A DNA stretch of 23,448 nt from an uncultured Geobacteraceae bacterium (GTDB lineage Bacteria; Desulfobacterota; Desulfuromonadia; Desulfuromonadales; Geopsychrobacteraceae), in NCBI GenBank assembly GCA_937958075.1, contig CALFFB010000288.1, positions 1-23,448 of the forward strand, in the 5' to 3' direction. A program made the position numbers and the translations under genes. Below the pieces are notes generated by a model that worked only from the letters and a program-made list of their open reading frames with translations, was not told the DNA's origin and ran no database searches. This document shows positions 1 to 8,629 of this stretch, piece by piece. Position 1 is the stretch's first letter; every line of letters begins with the position of its first letter.

Positions 1-120
1 CGGTTCAGCTTCCGGTTCAGCTTCCGGTTCAGCTTCCGGTTCAGCTTCCGGTTCAACGTCCGGTTCAACGTCCGGTTCAACGTCCGGTTCAACGTCCGGT
101 TCAACGTCCGGTTCAACGTC
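1..120 (-). repeat. 12-bp perfect tandem repeat in coding sequence (10 copies, continues off edge)
   Basis: Ten consecutive 12-bp units fill the first 120 bases. Four are CGGTTCAGCTTC (1-48) and six are CGGTTCAACGTC (49-120), as read on the plus strand. On the coding (minus) strand they encode EAEP and DVEP. Units within each block are identical at the nucleotide level, including third codon positions, which points to recent expansion by slippage or unequal crossing over. Because 12 bp is four codons, a change in copy number keeps the reading frame. Confidence 0.97.
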
Positions 121-393
121 CGCAGCAGAAGCCTGGGTTTTTTCTGCCTTCCGGATCTGCGCCCTCTTTCCGACCGGTCGCCGTACGATTTTCAGCAGCA
201 CCAGAATCAGCAGCAAGGCGATCCCCGTCACGGCCAGATACAGGACGCCCCAGGAGGCGATCATGCGATACTCTTCCGGCACCCCGAGACGCTCCATCAA
301 CAGCGTCAGCTGCTCGACCAGCCCGACAAACCACAGCAGAGCCTCATCAACAGCAAAGGTTTTTATTTTTTCCAGCAATCCGTACCAATCCAT
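1..393 (-). CDS. Membrane-anchored protein with acidic EP repeats, 3'-truncated by window edge (possible FtsY N-terminus)
   Basis: An open frame starts at ATG 393-391 and runs without a stop to the window edge, giving 131 residues. An AAGGAT ribosome-binding site lies about 10 nt upstream. Residues 1-47 are helical, about 48-70 form a hydrophobic membrane segment (starting WGVLYLAVTGIALLLI), and a basic stretch follows (KIVRRPVGKRAQIRK). Residues 92-131 are six DVEP units followed by four EAEP units, continuing off the edge. The gene lies downstream of smc and a roadblock gene on the same strand. In related bacteria ftsY, the SRP receptor, often lies next to smc, and FtsY commonly has an acidic N-terminal A domain before its NG GTPase domain. 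FtsY with an N-terminal membrane anchor is therefore the best guess, but no GTPase motif is inside the window. Another membrane protein with a charged Pro/Glu linker is possible. The reading frame itself is well supported. Confidence 0.6.
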   Translation of the reverse strand, partial: MDWYGLLEKIKTFAVDEALLWFVGLVEQLTLLMERLGVPEEYRMIASWGVLYLAVTGIALLLILVLLKIVRRPVGKRAQIRKAEKTQASAADVEPDVEPDVEPDVEPDVEPDVEPEAEPEAEPEAEPEAEP

Positions 394-432
394 AACAATT
401 CAAATCCTTCATCCAGTTATCAGGCTGTCAGC

Positions 433-462
433 AGAAAAAAGAGCGCCGGACGCTCCTTTTTC
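433..462. terminator. Bidirectional intrinsic terminator after the roadblock gene
   Basis: A GAGCG/CGCTC stem (441-445 with 451-455) has a 5-nt loop. It is flanked by an A-run (435-440) and a T-run (457-461), so it ends in a U-tract on either strand. It sits just past the stop codon of the roadblock gene and before the downstream membrane-protein gene. It could attenuate read-through from smc into that gene. Confidence 0.6.
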
Positions 463-820
463 AGGCCAGTTCACGTTCCAGGTATTTAACAGACTCTTGT
501 ATTTTCCTCAGCGCCGCCGCCGGTGGAGATGCCGCCGCAAAACACACCACCAGCAGATACTCATCGCTGAGGGGAACAAGAACGATGCCGCCGGCATCGG
601 TGCGCAGCACCACTTCTCGCGGCGCTACATTCAGGGCCGCCCTGAGTGCGCTATCAATCTGTTGCGACAAAATCCCGCCATGGGCACCGATCAGGTGCAT
701 ATCCGGGGACCGGTCCAGTGCCGCATGGGCAACGGCCTCCCCTTCCCAGTCAACAACAACCGCGCCAATGACACCGGGATTCTCTGCCACAATGCTCTTT
801 AAAATGAGGTGAAATGACAT
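461..820 (-). CDS. Roadblock/LC7 domain protein (MglB-like)
   Basis: A 119-aa protein with the size and sequence pattern of a single roadblock/LC7 domain. It has an N-terminal helix, then the strand GVIGAVVVDWEGEAVAHA, a central helix containing SQQIDSALRAALN, the strands REVVLRTDAGGIVLVPL and EYLLVVCFA, and a C-terminal helix ending LERELA. Proteins of this family usually form dimers that bind or activate small Ras-like GTPases such as MglA. No such GTPase gene is in this window. The start is ATG 820, with GGATGGAG just upstream. The smc stop lies 42 nt upstream, so the two genes are probably co-transcribed. This suggests a role linked to smc or to the downstream membrane protein, but that is inference from position. 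A short cytoplasmic protein with no signal peptide. Confidence 0.8.
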   Translation of the reverse strand: MSFHLILKSIVAENPGVIGAVVVDWEGEAVAHAALDRSPDMHLIGAHGGILSQQIDSALRAALNVAPREVVLRTDAGGIVLVPLSDEYLLVVCFAAASPPAAALRKIQESVKYLERELA

Positions 821-862
821 ACTCCATCCAAACAGAAATAGCGATTTTTTTCTTGGTGAGCC

Positions 863-3800
863 TCAACCGGCAACCGGCTCAGGCGCATCTCCAAAGACGT
901 TCATGCGCACCGATACCAGTCGCGAAACTCCCGCTTCCTGCATCGTCACACCGTACAGGGTATCAACAATCGACATGGTGCGCTTGCTGTGTGTGATCAG
1001 GATAAATTGTGACCGGTCGGTCATCTCCCGAACCATCTCCGCGAAACGATCGATGTTGGCATCATCCAGAGGCGCATCCACCTCGTCAAGCACGCAAAAA
1101 GGGGTCGGCTTCAGCAAAAACAGGGAAAAAATCAGCGCGACCGCCGTCAGTGCCTTTTCGCCACCGGACAGAAGGTTGACATTCTGCAGGCGCTTGCCCG
1201 GCGGCTGGACGATAATTTCGACCCCTGTTTCCAGCAGGTCGGACTCATCCGTCAGCCGCAGCTCGGCCTGCCCCCCTCGGAACAGCCGGGGAAACACCTG
1301 CTGAAACATGGCATTTGCCTGTTCAAACGTCTCCTTGAAGCGGCGTCTGGTGGTCCGGTTAATCTGGGCGATGGCTTTTTCCAGATCATCAAGAGACTGC
1401 TTTAAATCATCCCGCTGTTGTATCAGGAAATCGTAACGCTTTTCCAGCTCCTCAAATTCCTCAATCGCCATCAGGTTGACGTCGCCAAGGGCAGTGATCT
1501 TCTGCTGCAACCCCTGCAACTGCTGACGCTGACGCTCCAGTTCGCTGTCCGTTGCTTCCGGCACTTGCTGCACGCGCAGATCGACCGCGAAGCGTTCCTC
1601 AACACTCAGCAGCAGATGTTCAGCTTCCAGTTGCAGTTCCTTCTGCTGCAGCTGGAGCCTGGCCAGATCCTTTCTCTGTTCTTCGGCCACGGTGCGCACT
1701 TGCCGCTGTTTTTCGCGAAAGGTCTCCAGCTGGTCACGTTGCTGCTGATACGTCGCCTGAAGGGAGCGCCCCTGCTGCTGCTGAGCCGTATACTGCTGCA
1801 GGTGCTCATCAATGTCCGTCCGCAAATCCTGATCGCGTTGCCCAAACTCCTGTTGTGCCGTATCACCTTCAGCAATGCGTCGCCGGAGAAGATCGCGCCG
1901 GGTGGCCGTCTCGTCCCGTTCACGGGCAATGCGCTGCAGGGTCTGGGTCGTCCCGGTCTGCTGCTGTTCGAGAGCGGCCAGGGCAATGCGCTGACGGGTC
2001 AGACTGTCCTGACGGTCATCCAGGGTCTGCCTGAGCCCATCAAGTTCCTGCTGTAAGTGCTGCGCTGCCTGCTCTTTGTCCTGCTGGAGAAAGACGGCCT
2101 GCTCACGGTCAGCAAGACACTGCTGATGTTCATCCCGCAGAGCTGCCTCATGCTCGCGCAACTGGTCCAGCTCAAAGTCGAGGAGGCTCAGCCGTCGTTC
2201 AAGCTGAGCACCCTCTGTTGCTGCCGCCTGCCGATCCTTTTCCCATTCCAGCAGCTGCAACGCAGCACGGTGCGCCGCTGACTGTGCGCAGCCCTGCATC
2301 TCTTCCACTTCGGCAAACAGCTGCTGTTGCTGCTCCAGAACCGCACGCTCGTCGGCAACCTTTTGCCTCAGTGTCTCGATCTGCCCTGTCAACTCTTCGA
2401 GCTGCCGCTGTCGACGCAGCAGACCCGCATCTTCCGATCCACCGTGACCACCGCCGACCCAGCCGCGCCAGTCCAGACACTGACCGCAGGAATCGACCAG
2501 CAGCATTCCCGGCGCCAGCTCCACCTGAAGATGGTCAGTGACATCCTCTACCAGAAACACCCCGGCCAACAGCTGGTCCAGCAGAGGTTGCGCTTCGGCA
2601 ACAGGGACCACCCGCTTTGACAAAGGCGTCCCCGCGGGATAATCGAGAGCCGGACCGGGTTGCCGCTGAAAGAGCAGGTGGCCGCGTACCCCCTCGGAGC
2701 GCAACAAGGCAAGACTGTCCTTCAGTTCCTCCAGTGACGTCAGGGAAATCCCCTGCAGGCGTTCCCCCAGCACCGCCTCGACGGCGATCTCGGCTGCCGC
2801 ATCAACCCGCACCATTTCCGCCAGAATGCGGCGACCGGCCTGTGCCGCCAGCAGGGTTCGGGCGCCTTCACCGTAGCCTTCACGGTTACGCTGCAACTCG
2901 GTCAGTGATTCATAACGCGAACTTGCCTGCCCCAACTGCTCCCGCTGTTCATCCAGCCGCTGCTGCTGGCGGGCCAGTGAATTTTTGCGCACGGTCCGCT
3001 CTTCCTCAAGAGCGTCAAGACGCTGTGCTATCTCCTCTTTCTCGGCCTCAATCCGGTCGTGGCGGCTGGCCAGTTCCCTGTCCAGATCCCCCATTGCCGC
3101 TTGGCGTTCGCGGATCTGGTCACGCTCCTGTGTCAGTTGTTCCGCGCGTTTTTTTTCTCCGGCCAGTCGCCGCTCAAGCTCATCAGCACGGCTCTGCAAC
3201 CGTCCCGCCTGGGACAGCTGCTCCATGACCTCCCGCCGACAGCGTTCGAACTTGTCGTTCTCCTGCTTAACCTGGTTGCGCAGTCCTTCCAGCTCCTTTT
3301 CTCCATCGGCACTCTGCTCTTTCAACGCCTCCAGTTCCTGACTGCCTGCCTGCTGACTGCGGGTCAATTCATCAGCTTCCGCAGCCAGTTCAGTCAGACG
3401 CCCTTCGCACTGTTGCAGATCGATCTCCGCCTGTTGCTGCTGGGCCAGGTGCTCTTCCCGCTGCCGCACAATCAGATTGCGTTCACTTTCAAGACGCTGA
3501 ACATCGGCGGCCAGCTGGTATTCTTTCTGCTGCGCCTGATGATACCGGCTCTCCGCCTCGGCCAGCTCCAGCTGCAACGTCTCCAGCCGGACCTCCCCCT
3601 GTGTTACCTGAGCATCCAGAGTCGCCAGCTTGTCGCTGAACTGCCCTTCCTGCCGGCGGGACAGTTCCAGTGCCTGATCAAGACGCAAAAGCCGGTTACC
3701 GCTTAAGCACAGCTCGATGCGCCGCGCCTCCCGGCGCAGATCGCGGAACTGTTCGGCCTTTTGCGCCTGCCGCTGCAGACTGCCGAGCTGACGCCGGACT

Positions 3801-4399
3801 TCCGCAATCACATCACCAAGTCGCACCAGGTTCTGCCGGGTCGCGTCCATCTTTTTCAGGGCGCTTTTTTTTCGCGACTTGAACTTGGTAACCCCTGCCG
3901 CCTCCTCAATCAGGACCCGTCGTTCCTCGGGCCTGGCGCTGACCAGAGCGCCAACCTTGCCCTGCTCAATAATAGAATAAGCTCGGGCGCCGACCCCTGT
4001 GTCCATGAACAGTTCATTAATATCAAGCAGTCGACAAGGGGTTTTGTTGATGAGATATTCACTGTCGCCACTGCGGTACAGCTTGCGGGTGACCATGATT
4101 TCCGCATAATCACGATAGGCTTCCGGACAATTACGATCACTGTTGTCGAGCACCAGGGATACCTGCGCCAGGCTGGTCGGCTTGCGGGTTTCACTCCCCC
4201 CGAAGATCACGTCTTCCATATTCCGGCCACGCAACAACCTGACATTCTGTTCCCCCATGACCCAGCGCACGGCGTCCAGGATATTGCTTTTGCCGCAGCC
4301 ATTAGGCCCGACAATGCCGGTAATCCCCGGCTCGAAATCAAGGGTCACCTTGTCGACAAAGGACTTAAAGCCGGCTATATCGAGTCGCTTTATTTTCAT
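863..4399 (-). CDS. smc: Chromosome segregation/condensation ATPase SMC
   Basis: A full-length SMC protein of 1178 aa, the usual size. It has an N-terminal Walker A (GPNGCGKSN, residues 31-39), a long Gln/Glu/Arg-rich coiled coil to about residue 500, a globular hinge near 510-660 (containing EGYGEGARTLL and a Gly-rich VGGGHGG stretch), a second coiled coil, the ABC signature LSGGEKALTA from residue 1077, and Walker B CVLDEVDAPLDD near 1102. SMC dimers bind ScpA/ScpB and compact and separate the chromosome; neither partner gene is in the window. The start is ATG 4399 (MKIKRLDIAGFKSF), with AAGG 5 nt upstream. It is the first gene of a likely smc-roadblock-membrane protein operon and is divergent from the AsmA-family gene. 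Confidence 0.97.
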   Translation of the reverse strand: MKIKRLDIAGFKSFVDKVTLDFEPGITGIVGPNGCGKSNILDAVRWVMGEQNVRLLRGRNMEDVIFGGSETRKPTSLAQVSLVLDNSDRNCPEAYRDYAEIMVTRKLYRSGDSEYLINKTPCRLLDINELFMDTGVGARAYSIIEQGKVGALVSARPEERRVLIEEAAGVTKFKSRKKSALKKMDATRQNLVRLGDVIAEVRRQLGSLQRQAQKAEQFRDLRREARRIELCLSGNRLLRLDQALELSRRQEGQFSDKLATLDAQVTQGEVRLETLQLELAEAESRYHQAQQKEYQLAADVQRLESERNLIVRQREEHLAQQQQAEIDLQQCEGRLTELAAEADELTRSQQAGSQELEALKEQSADGEKELEGLRNQVKQENDKFERCRREVMEQLSQAGRLQSRADELERRLAGEKKRAEQLTQERDQIRERQAAMGDLDRELASRHDRIEAEKEEIAQRLDALEEERTVRKNSLARQQQRLDEQREQLGQASSRYESLTELQRNREGYGEGARTLLAAQAGRRILAEMVRVDAAAEIAVEAVLGERLQGISLTSLEELKDSLALLRSEGVRGHLLFQRQPGPALDYPAGTPLSKRVVPVAEAQPLLDQLLAGVFLVEDVTDHLQVELAPGMLLVDSCGQCLDWRGWVGGGHGGSEDAGLLRRQRQLEELTGQIETLRQKVADERAVLEQQQQLFAEVEEMQGCAQSAAHRAALQLLEWEKDRQAAATEGAQLERRLSLLDFELDQLREHEAALRDEHQQCLADREQAVFLQQDKEQAAQHLQQELDGLRQTLDDRQDSLTRQRIALAALEQQQTGTTQTLQRIARERDETATRRDLLRRRIAEGDTAQQEFGQRDQDLRTDIDEHLQQYTAQQQQGRSLQATYQQQRDQLETFREKQRQVRTVAEEQRKDLARLQLQQKELQLEAEHLLLSVEERFAVDLRVQQVPEATDSELERQRQQLQGLQQKITALGDVNLMAIEEFEELEKRYDFLIQQRDDLKQSLDDLEKAIAQINRTTRRRFKETFEQANAMFQQVFPRLFRGGQAELRLTDESDLLETGVEIIVQPPGKRLQNVNLLSGGEKALTAVALIFSLFLLKPTPFCVLDEVDAPLDDANIDRFAEMVREMTDRSQFILITHSKRTMSIVDTLYGVTMQEAGVSRLVSVRMNVFGDAPEPVAG

Positions 4400-4598
4400 G
4401 ATCGCCTTGGAGAGTCGCCAGCGGCCGGAATAACCACAGGCGAAGCAAACGTAAGGACGGAAAAGATCGCGCAGAGGTGTCCGCGCCCCCTAGTGTCCGA
4501 GGGCGGGTCATGGTATCAGGGGAAACTTGCCCGTGTAAAGCCAAGATATCCGCGGCATAAGGATTCCGAGCCGTCGGGATTCCTGTCCTGAATACGCC

Positions 4599-4627
4599 TT
4601 GTCGCCCCCGGTGGGAACCGTTATGAT
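4599..4627 (+). promoter_or_regulatory. Predicted sigma70-type promoter for the AsmA-family gene
   Basis: TTGTCG (4599-4604) and TATGAT (4622-4627) are separated by 17 bp, about 60 bp upstream of the start at 4689. It lies in the 289-bp divergent region between smc and the AsmA-family gene (4400-4688). I see no other clear gene or RNA there. Identified by eye against the consensus only. Confidence 0.4.
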
Positions 4628-4688
4628 AGGAGCGAAAGGGCGTCGCGATGAACTTTCCTGTCTTGCCTGACCTGATGCAGACCAGCCG

Positions 4689-7600
4689 ATGAAACAAAAC
4701 AACGGTCACATTCTCATCCGTACCATCCTGCTGCTCCTGCTGTTTTGCGGAGTTCTGGGCGCCGGGTTGATCTACTACCTCAGCCGCTTCGATCTGGACG
4801 ATTATCGTCATACCCTGGAGCAACGCTTGAGCGACGCCCTGCAGCAACCGGTCGCCATCGCCTCAAGCTCCATGACCTTTGACCGGGGTTTGGTGCTCGA
4901 GTTCAGCGAGGTCGCTATCGGTGACGATGAGGGAGAACTGTCGGCCTTTCTGCCGCGCCTGACGGCAAGGGTGCAACTCACCCCCCTGCTGCATGGTGAG
5001 CTGCTGATAACTGATGTTGAACTTCACCGGCCGCAGATTCACCTGCGTCTGCCTTTGACTTCAGCCCCTGCTGTACGATCGCCACAAGACAGCAGCGCCC
5101 TCATCAATCAATGGGCAGTCGGCACACTCGTGGTCAGGCAGGGCGAAATCACCATCACCCCGCAGGCAACAGCGGCCACTGCCGAGCCGGTACATCTCAC
5201 CAACCTGCAGACCAGGATTCACAACTGGCAAGCGGGCGCAGCAACAGAACTGATCCTGTCGGGTACCACCCCGCAGCTCGGCGCCGAGTTTCTCCTGGAA
5301 ACGCAGATTCCACCGGACTTCTCCCTGCAGGACTGGCGCTCTGCCGAACTCCGGGCAAAACTGCACATCTCCGGAATCGCCCTGCCGGTGCTGAGGAACG
5401 CCGATTCACCGTCTCAACCTGTCCGTGGCCGGATGGATATCACCCTGGAGGGGCAACCGAACCAAGGAGCAAAAATCGGCCTGAGGCTACGGCAAGCCGG
5501 AACCGATGAGGAGATTCTGGACGCTGAAGGTATGTGGCAGTCGCAACCACAGAGGGAGACTCTGACAACAGACGCCGCCCAACTGCTTGGACTGACCGCC
5601 CGGGTTCATCTTGAAATAGACCATGACCAACGCCTGATCAGGGGCCGCATAGAAAGTGAACAGCAGCGACTGACCCGTAAGAAACTGCAACGTTTTGTCG
5701 CGGTGCCACCGGCAGGCCCGGAATCCGTACGCCTTGACCGTCTGGACCTCGAGATAAGCCGGCACTGGTCAGGACCTGTCGCTGCCCCGGACATCAGGGG
5801 GCATCTTGCCCTGTCTGACGCCACCTGGGAGGATGCCGCCCCCTGGCCGGTCAGCTCCCTGACCGGTGACTTTGAGCTGGCCGCCGATGTCCTGACAATC
5901 ACCTCGAGCCGACTCGAGACGGCGCTGGAGACCGTCAATATCAGCGGCACGGTGGCAACCCCCTTCACCACACCGCTGTTCGATCTCACGGCCACCGCCC
6001 TGCCGGATCTGAAAACCTTGTCGGACACGCTGGCCTGGCCTGCGGACTGGCAATTGCGGGGCAAAACCCACCTGCTCCTGCAGCTGCATGGAACCCTGGA
6101 TGATCCCGTATTGCAGCTGCAGGTGGATGCTACCGAAAACCTCCTCGAGCTCAGCTCCCTGTACCGAAAGCAGGCAGGCTGGAAAGCACAGTTCTCCGCC
6201 CGGGGCAGAATCAGGGAGGACCGCATCCAGATCGAATCCGCCCGCCTCAGCCTGCCACCACTGGAGGTGGCGGGAGCGGCGAGCATCACCCTGGATCGGG
6301 AACATCCACGTGCATCCATCACGACCGAAGCTGTTGACTTGCAAACCGTTTCGACCTTTCATCCGGCGCTGGCGCGCTATCACCTGCAAGGCACTGCCCG
6401 CCTCGACCTGGACTGGACCCCCGACAACTGGCAGGGGCTGCTGGCGGTGAAGGATGGCGGATCGCATCTGACGTCTGTTATTGCCGACCTGCATTCGGTC
6501 ACCGGTAGCGCACGGTTGCACGCGGACGGTCTTGATTTTGCAGAACTGTCGGCCCACCTCGGCACATCCTCCTTCACTGTCAGCGGCAGCCTGCGCAACT
6601 GGCGTGCCCCCCTTTTGCGCCTGAGGGCCAAAGCTGACAGGGTCCGCGCCTCTGATCTGGTTTTCTTCAACCCGGAGCGCAGCCTGCACCAGGTCGACGG
6701 ACAACTTGAGATCGACCGGCACGGTATCCGCTTTGACCCGGTCACCCTGCAGGTCGAAGAGGAAACCGAAGCGACCGTACGGGGTGGTGTTTACAGCTTC
6801 CGTCAGCCGCGTGTTGAGCTTGAAGTGACTGGTCAACAGGTTAATGTTCTCGACATCATTTCTCTTTTCAATCGCCCGTCCGATTACGAACCCGTCCGCG
6901 ATATGGAGAGACCCGCCAACCAGGAGCCGATCATCATCCACGCCAGCGCCCACGACGGCACCCTGGGCGGCCTGAAATTCAGCAATGCCCGGGCGACCAT
7001 TACCGAGCACCTGGGCGTCCTGTCGGTTTCCCCCCTGACCTTTGACAGTGGCGATGGCTGGAGCCGGGCCAAGGTTGAATACCTGCACCGGCACCCGACG
7101 GCTCCATTAAAAATATCCGGCCACGTCAACAACATCGATGCTTCTGCCCTGCATCAGGATCTGCTCAGCAAACCCGGACTGATTCGTGGTGCCCTGACCG
7201 GAGATTTCTATCTGGAAGGGGATCCTGCCGACGACAGCTTCTGGGACGAAGCCACTGGTGGTGTCTATGTGCAGGTCAAGGAGGGGACCCTGCGCCGGTT
7301 CCGGGGCCTGGCAAGGGTCTTTTCCCTGCTCAACGTATCCCAGATTTTTTACGGAAAACTGCCTGACATGGACCGCGAAGGAATGCCCTTTGATCTGCTG
7401 GAAGGCAGCGCCCAAATCAACGCCGGCCTGCTCTACACGGAAGATCTGAAAATTTCAGGGGAAGCGATGAACATGTCACTGGTCGGTACGCGCGACCTCA
7501 CCACCGACAGCACCCAGATGATTCTTGCTGTCATGCCCCTGCGCACCGTTGACAGGGTGGTCAGCTCCATCCCTCTTGCCGGCTGGGTCCTGGGCGGCAA

Positions 7601-7802
7601 GGACCGGGCCCTGCTGACCGCATACTTCAGGATCGAAGGATCAAGCGAAGACCCGACGGTCACGTCGGTTCCCGTTGGCACCTTGTCCGGTACGGTTGGT
7701 GGAATTTTTCGCAGAACCCTGGGGTTGCCGGAAAAGCTGCTGCGCGACTTCGGCTCCCTGTTTCAATCGGAACCGGAAAAAAAGGAGGAAGCCCCCCAAT
7801 AA
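4689..7802 (+). CDS. AsmA family protein (YhdP/TamB-like envelope protein)
   Basis: 1037 aa. A single N-terminal membrane anchor (about residues 8-30, IRTILLLLLFCGVLGAGLIY) is followed by about 1000 residues of alternating beta-rich periplasmic sequence. The early region after the anchor (FDLDDYRHTLEQRLSDAL, then a PVAIASSSMTFDRG segment) is typical of AsmA proteins. The C-terminal third (GGVYVQVKEGTLRRFRGLAR, ending before the charged tail EKKEEAPQ) resembles the AsmA/YhdP C-terminal region. Members of this superfamily (AsmA, TamB, YhdP, YdbH) are long periplasm-spanning proteins linked to lipid transport and outer-membrane homeostasis. Nothing in the sequence fixes the cargo. The start ATG lacks a strong ribosome-binding site, but an in-frame stop about 20 nt upstream limits alternatives. 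Monocistronic, divergent from smc. Confidence 0.85.
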   Translation: MKQNNGHILIRTILLLLLFCGVLGAGLIYYLSRFDLDDYRHTLEQRLSDALQQPVAIASSSMTFDRGLVLEFSEVAIGDDEGELSAFLPRLTARVQLTPLLHGELLITDVELHRPQIHLRLPLTSAPAVRSPQDSSALINQWAVGTLVVRQGEITITPQATAATAEPVHLTNLQTRIHNWQAGAATELILSGTTPQLGAEFLLETQIPPDFSLQDWRSAELRAKLHISGIALPVLRNADSPSQPVRGRMDITLEGQPNQGAKIGLRLRQAGTDEEILDAEGMWQSQPQRETLTTDAAQLLGLTARVHLEIDHDQRLIRGRIESEQQRLTRKKLQRFVAVPPAGPESVRLDRLDLEISRHWSGPVAAPDIRGHLALSDATWEDAAPWPVSSLTGDFELAADVLTITSSRLETALETVNISGTVATPFTTPLFDLTATALPDLKTLSDTLAWPADWQLRGKTHLLLQLHGTLDDPVLQLQVDATENLLELSSLYRKQAGWKAQFSARGRIREDRIQIESARLSLPPLEVAGAASITLDREHPRASITTEAVDLQTVSTFHPALARYHLQGTARLDLDWTPDNWQGLLAVKDGGSHLTSVIADLHSVTGSARLHADGLDFAELSAHLGTSSFTVSGSLRNWRAPLLRLRAKADRVRASDLVFFNPERSLHQVDGQLEIDRHGIRFDPVTLQVEEETEATVRGGVYSFRQPRVELEVTGQQVNVLDIISLFNRPSDYEPVRDMERPANQEPIIIHASAHDGTLGGLKFSNARATITEHLGVLSVSPLTFDSGDGWSRAKVEYLHRHPTAPLKISGHVNNIDASALHQDLLSKPGLIRGALTGDFYLEGDPADDSFWDEATGGVYVQVKEGTLRRFRGLARVFSLLNVSQIFYGKLPDMDREGMPFDLLEGSAQINAGLLYTEDLKISGEAMNMSLVGTRDLTTDSTQMILAVMPLRTVDRVVSSIPLAGWVLGGKDRALLTAYFRIEGSSEDPTVTSVPVGTLSGTVGGIFRRTLGLPEKLLRDFGSLFQSEPEKKEEAPQ

Positions 7803-7806
7803 ACAA

Positions 7807-7833
7807 CCCCCGTGGGACACCTGAACACGGGGG
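7807..7833. terminator. Hairpin between convergent genes (probable terminator)
   Basis: CCCCCGTG (7807-7814) pairs perfectly with CACGGGGG (7826-7833) around an 11-nt loop. It begins 4 nt after the AsmA-family stop codon and lies before the end of the convergent ferritin-like gene. There is no long T-run on the plus strand, so it is a weak match to a canonical intrinsic terminator. Confidence 0.5.
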
Positions 7834-7898
7834 AATGCTGATTTGGCGCACCCGGCAGCCCTGGTCGGCGCTACCGGGCCAAACGATGTAAAACCGCC

Positions 7899-8396
7899 CT
7901 ATTCCCGGACATAGGTATCCATGTCGCTTTCGTGAACCATGCCCATGGTGCGGGAATATTCCGAGGCGATAATTTCATAGTGGGTACGGGTATCCTTTGC
8001 CACTTCGTTGAAAATAGCCCGCACCTGGGGGTCAATAATATTTTTGGCCGCCTGCAGGAAGGTTTTTTCCATGCTCTCTTCTTCCTTGAGGGCCAGTTCA
8101 CGGGCTTTCCGCTCATGGACATCTTTATCGAGGGCTTTTTTCAGCTCGACCAGGATGACTGAATCGGCTTTCGGTGGCCGGTTGATCAACTCATCAAAAC
8201 TGCCGAGATCATCCCAGCGATAATGCGCGTAAAACTTTCTGGCGTTTTCCTGAACTTCCTCCGCCAGCCTGGTCAGCACCGCTTTCCCTTTTTCGTTCTC
8301 CGTAATCCGGGCCGCCTCAAGGTAAAAATCCCTCAGATTCTTTTTTGCCATGACAGCCATTTTCAATGCTTCCTTGACGGTGTATTCCTGGGGCAT
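7899..8396 (-). CDS. Ferritin-like/rubrerythrin-family protein with a degenerate metal site
   Basis: 165 aa, almost entirely helical, made of two related helix pairs (about residues 8-58 and 80-147) as in the rubrerythrin four-helix bundle. There is no C-terminal rubredoxin domain. The start at 8396 is chosen over an upstream in-frame ATG (8498) because a strong AGGAGG lies 6-7 nt before it and the protein then begins MPQEYTVKEALKMAV. Aligning by eye to the rubrerythrin pattern, only about two of six usual iron ligands remain (E106 and H139). The other positions appear to be K18, V48, N51 and T136. Normal members detoxify peroxide or oxidise iron; this one may have lost that chemistry. It is single-stranded from its neighbours by 233 bp upstream (8397-8629), where I see nothing recognisable. 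Confidence 0.72.
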   Translation of the reverse strand: MPQEYTVKEALKMAVMAKKNLRDFYLEAARITENEKGKAVLTRLAEEVQENARKFYAHYRWDDLGSFDELINRPPKADSVILVELKKALDKDVHERKARELALKEEESMEKTFLQAAKNIIDPQVRAIFNEVAKDTRTHYEIIASEYSRTMGMVHESDMDTYVRE

Positions 8397-8629
8397 AAAA
8401 TCCTCCTGTGTCGCGGGACAAAACTGACGAAAAACCATGCCGGGCGGCATCAGACCAAATTCGGGAGTCCATTTCTCAGCTGTATGAAATCCTACCATCT
8501 TTTTAGCGGATTACCACCAGCAACGGCCGACAAACTGCGCATCGGGCGCCTCCGATCGGAATTTCACGAAAGGGGCGAACCCGCTCCTCAAGCATCACCC
8601 TCTGCTGCGGAAGTCCGTCTGCAAAACAA

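Noticed and set aside
113..334. Minus-strand ORF of 73 aa inside the first gene
   Set aside because: Overlaps the membrane-anchored repeat protein in another frame; low-complexity composition and no ribosome-binding site.
263..802. Plus-strand 179-aa ORF opposite the roadblock gene
   Set aside because: Antisense shadow of the roadblock and repeat-protein genes; no recognisable family and poor start context.
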